Source: an uncultured Odoribacter sp. (GTDB taxonomy: Bacteria > Bacteroidota > Bacteroidia > Bacteroidales > Marinifilaceae). From it: a stretch of DNA of 14,604 nucleotides. This document shows positions 13,768 through 14,604 of this stretch, piece after piece. The position numbers and the translations under genes are program-made. Position 1 is the stretch's first letter. Each line of letters begins with the position of its first letter. The DNA lies in assembly GCA_905193145.1 (NCBI GenBank), contig CAJJNP010000072.1, forward strand, positions 1-14,604, given 5' to 3'. Under the pieces are notes generated by a model. It did not search any database and was not told the origin of the DNA. It saw only the letters and a program-made list of their open reading frames with translations.

Positions 13768-14604
13768 TTAATTTCTGTATTTTTTCCACCAACCCTTCAG
13801 GCGTTCCCAAATCTTGATTTCTGCTGCATTATTCTGTGGCCGATACAATACCACATTTTTCAAGTCCTCAGGCATAAACTCCATTTCTACAAAATTTCCC
13901 GGATAATCATGAGCATACTTATAATCCTTACCGTAATTCAGCTCCTTCATCAACTTTGTAGGAGCATTACGCAAATAAAGAGGCACTGCAATATTTCCTG
14001 TTTTACGCACCAAATCCATCGCCTCATTAATTGCCATATAGGCTGAATTACTCTTGGGAGAAGTTGCTAGGTAAATTACACATTCAGACAAAGGTATACG
14101 GGCTTCAGGCATCCCGATTTTATGCACCGTATCAAAACAGGCATTAGCCAGCAACATTGCATTAGGATTTGCCAAACCAATATCCTCAGAAGCAGAAATC
14201 AACAAACGTCGGGCAATGAATTTAGGATCTTCTCCCCCTTCCAACATACGTGCCATATAATATAAAGCAGCATTAGGGTCACTTCCACGAATAGATTTTA
14301 TCATTGCAGAAATAATATCATAATGCTGCTCACCATCTTTGTCATACATCAAAGGATTTTCCTGCAATTCTTTACGCACAATATCATTGTTTATAACAAT
14401 TTCCGGTCCGGCCTGAGCATTAACAACCAGCTCCAATATATTCAACAGCTTTCGTGCATCTCCACCACTATATGAGATCAGTGCTTCCTTTTCTTTGACT
14501 ATAATATTTTTTTCTTTCAGATAAAAATCCTTGGTTACCGCTCTATCCACCAAACTTTTCAAATCAGCTTTCTCTTGGGCTTTAAACACATATACCTGAC
14601 ACAG
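13768..14604 (-). CDS. rarA: Replication-associated recombination protein A (RarA/MgsA AAA+ ATPase), 5' end beyond the right edge (partial)
   Basis: The frame is open from the right edge to a TAA at 13768 and gives the C-terminal 278 residues; the E. coli protein has 447. The visible part starts with 'LCQVYVFKAQEKADLKSLV', the region after the AAA+ arginine finger, then the lid with sensor 2 in 'SYSGGDARKLLNILELVV'. The RarA-specific C-terminal tetramerisation region follows: 'DKDGEQHYDIISAMIKSIRG', 'PNAALYYMARMLEGGEDPKF', 'RRLLISASEDIGLANPNAM', 'PEARIPLSECVIYLATSPKS'. Walker A and B lie outside the window. The GTG at 14589 is an internal valine, not a start. RarA is a clamp-loader-like ATPase that acts at stalled or gapped replication forks. 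It is followed by kdsA after 14 bp; I see no functional link between them. Confidence 0.95.
   Translation of the reverse strand: MCQVYVFKAQEKADLKSLVDRAVTKDFYLKEKNIIVKEKEALISYSGGDARKLLNILELVVNAQAGPEIVINNDIVRKELQENPLMYDKDGEQHYDIISAMIKSIRGSDPNAALYYMARMLEGGEDPKFIARRLLISASEDIGLANPNAMLLANACFDTVHKIGMPEARIPLSECVIYLATSPKSNSAYMAINEAMDLVRKTGNIAVPLYLRNAPTKLMKELNYGKDYKYAHDYPGNFVEMEFMPEDLKNVVLYRPQNNAAEIKIWERLKGWWKKYRN

Noticed and set aside
13754..13810. N-terminal extension of KdsA to 13810
   Set aside because: It would overlap the rarA reading frame by 43 bp, and the added residues do not belong to the KdsA fold; the ATG at 13753 follows rarA by 14 bp.
14587..14589. GTG as a start codon of a complete RarA-like protein
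   Set aside because: The frame continues upstream with 'LCQVY', which matches the internal RarA sequence, so the gene is cut by the window edge.
1..14604. Mobile element, CRISPR array, tRNA/rRNA or defence system
   Set aside because: I found no transposase, integrase, regular spaced repeats, or recognisable structural RNA, and all gene-sized frames are explained by the listed families.

Overview
The window is AT-rich chromosomal DNA from a Gram-negative Bacteroidota, most likely order Bacteroidales. The evidence is the SusC/SusD pair with DUF4843 and PKD-like lipoproteins, an ECF sigma/FecR pair whose FecR ends in a DUF4974 domain, DUF1573 secreted proteins, TAnnTTTG-type promoter boxes, and weak or absent Shine-Dalgarno sequences. 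Family-level placement (for example Odoribacteraceae) is only a guess from the style of the FecR/SusC proteins. I see no insertion sequence, integrase, tRNA, rRNA or CRISPR array.

Left half (1-8133, all on the minus strand, so read from right to left): a complete cell-surface-signalling and uptake locus. Its order is ECF sigma factor (8133-7591), FecR-type anti-sigma factor (7491-6319), SusC-like TonB-dependent receptor with an N-terminal STN signalling domain (6199-2858), SusD-like lipoprotein (2837-1374), DUF4843 lipoprotein (1369-548) and a PKD-like family lipoprotein cut by the left edge (535-1). The last four genes are separated by only 20, 4 and 12 bp. In the expected relay, ligand binding at SusC/SusD is passed through the STN domain to FecR, which releases the sigma factor to transcribe the locus. 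No glycoside hydrolase, peptidase or sulfatase lies inside the window, so the substrate cannot be read from it.

Middle (8282-12917, plus strand, divergent from the sigma gene): two tandem three-domain DUF1573 secreted proteins followed closely by mutS2. The two DUF1573 proteins keep the Cys-Gly-Cys motif in opposite terminal domains: protein 1 in its first domain, protein 2 in its last. This mirror-image arrangement is the most unusual thing I found. Placing two exported proteins directly upstream of a cytoplasmic MutS2 is also worth checking for conservation.

Right end (14604-12944, minus strand): the 3' two-thirds of rarA followed 14 bp later by kdsA. kdsA converges on mutS2 with only 26 bp between the stop codons. 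These are housekeeping genes (replication-fork maintenance and Kdo synthesis for LPS).

Overall, the left locus is a well-known kind of system with an unknown ligand. The DUF1573 pair is the best candidate for something undescribed. I found no convincing novel defence or mobile system.
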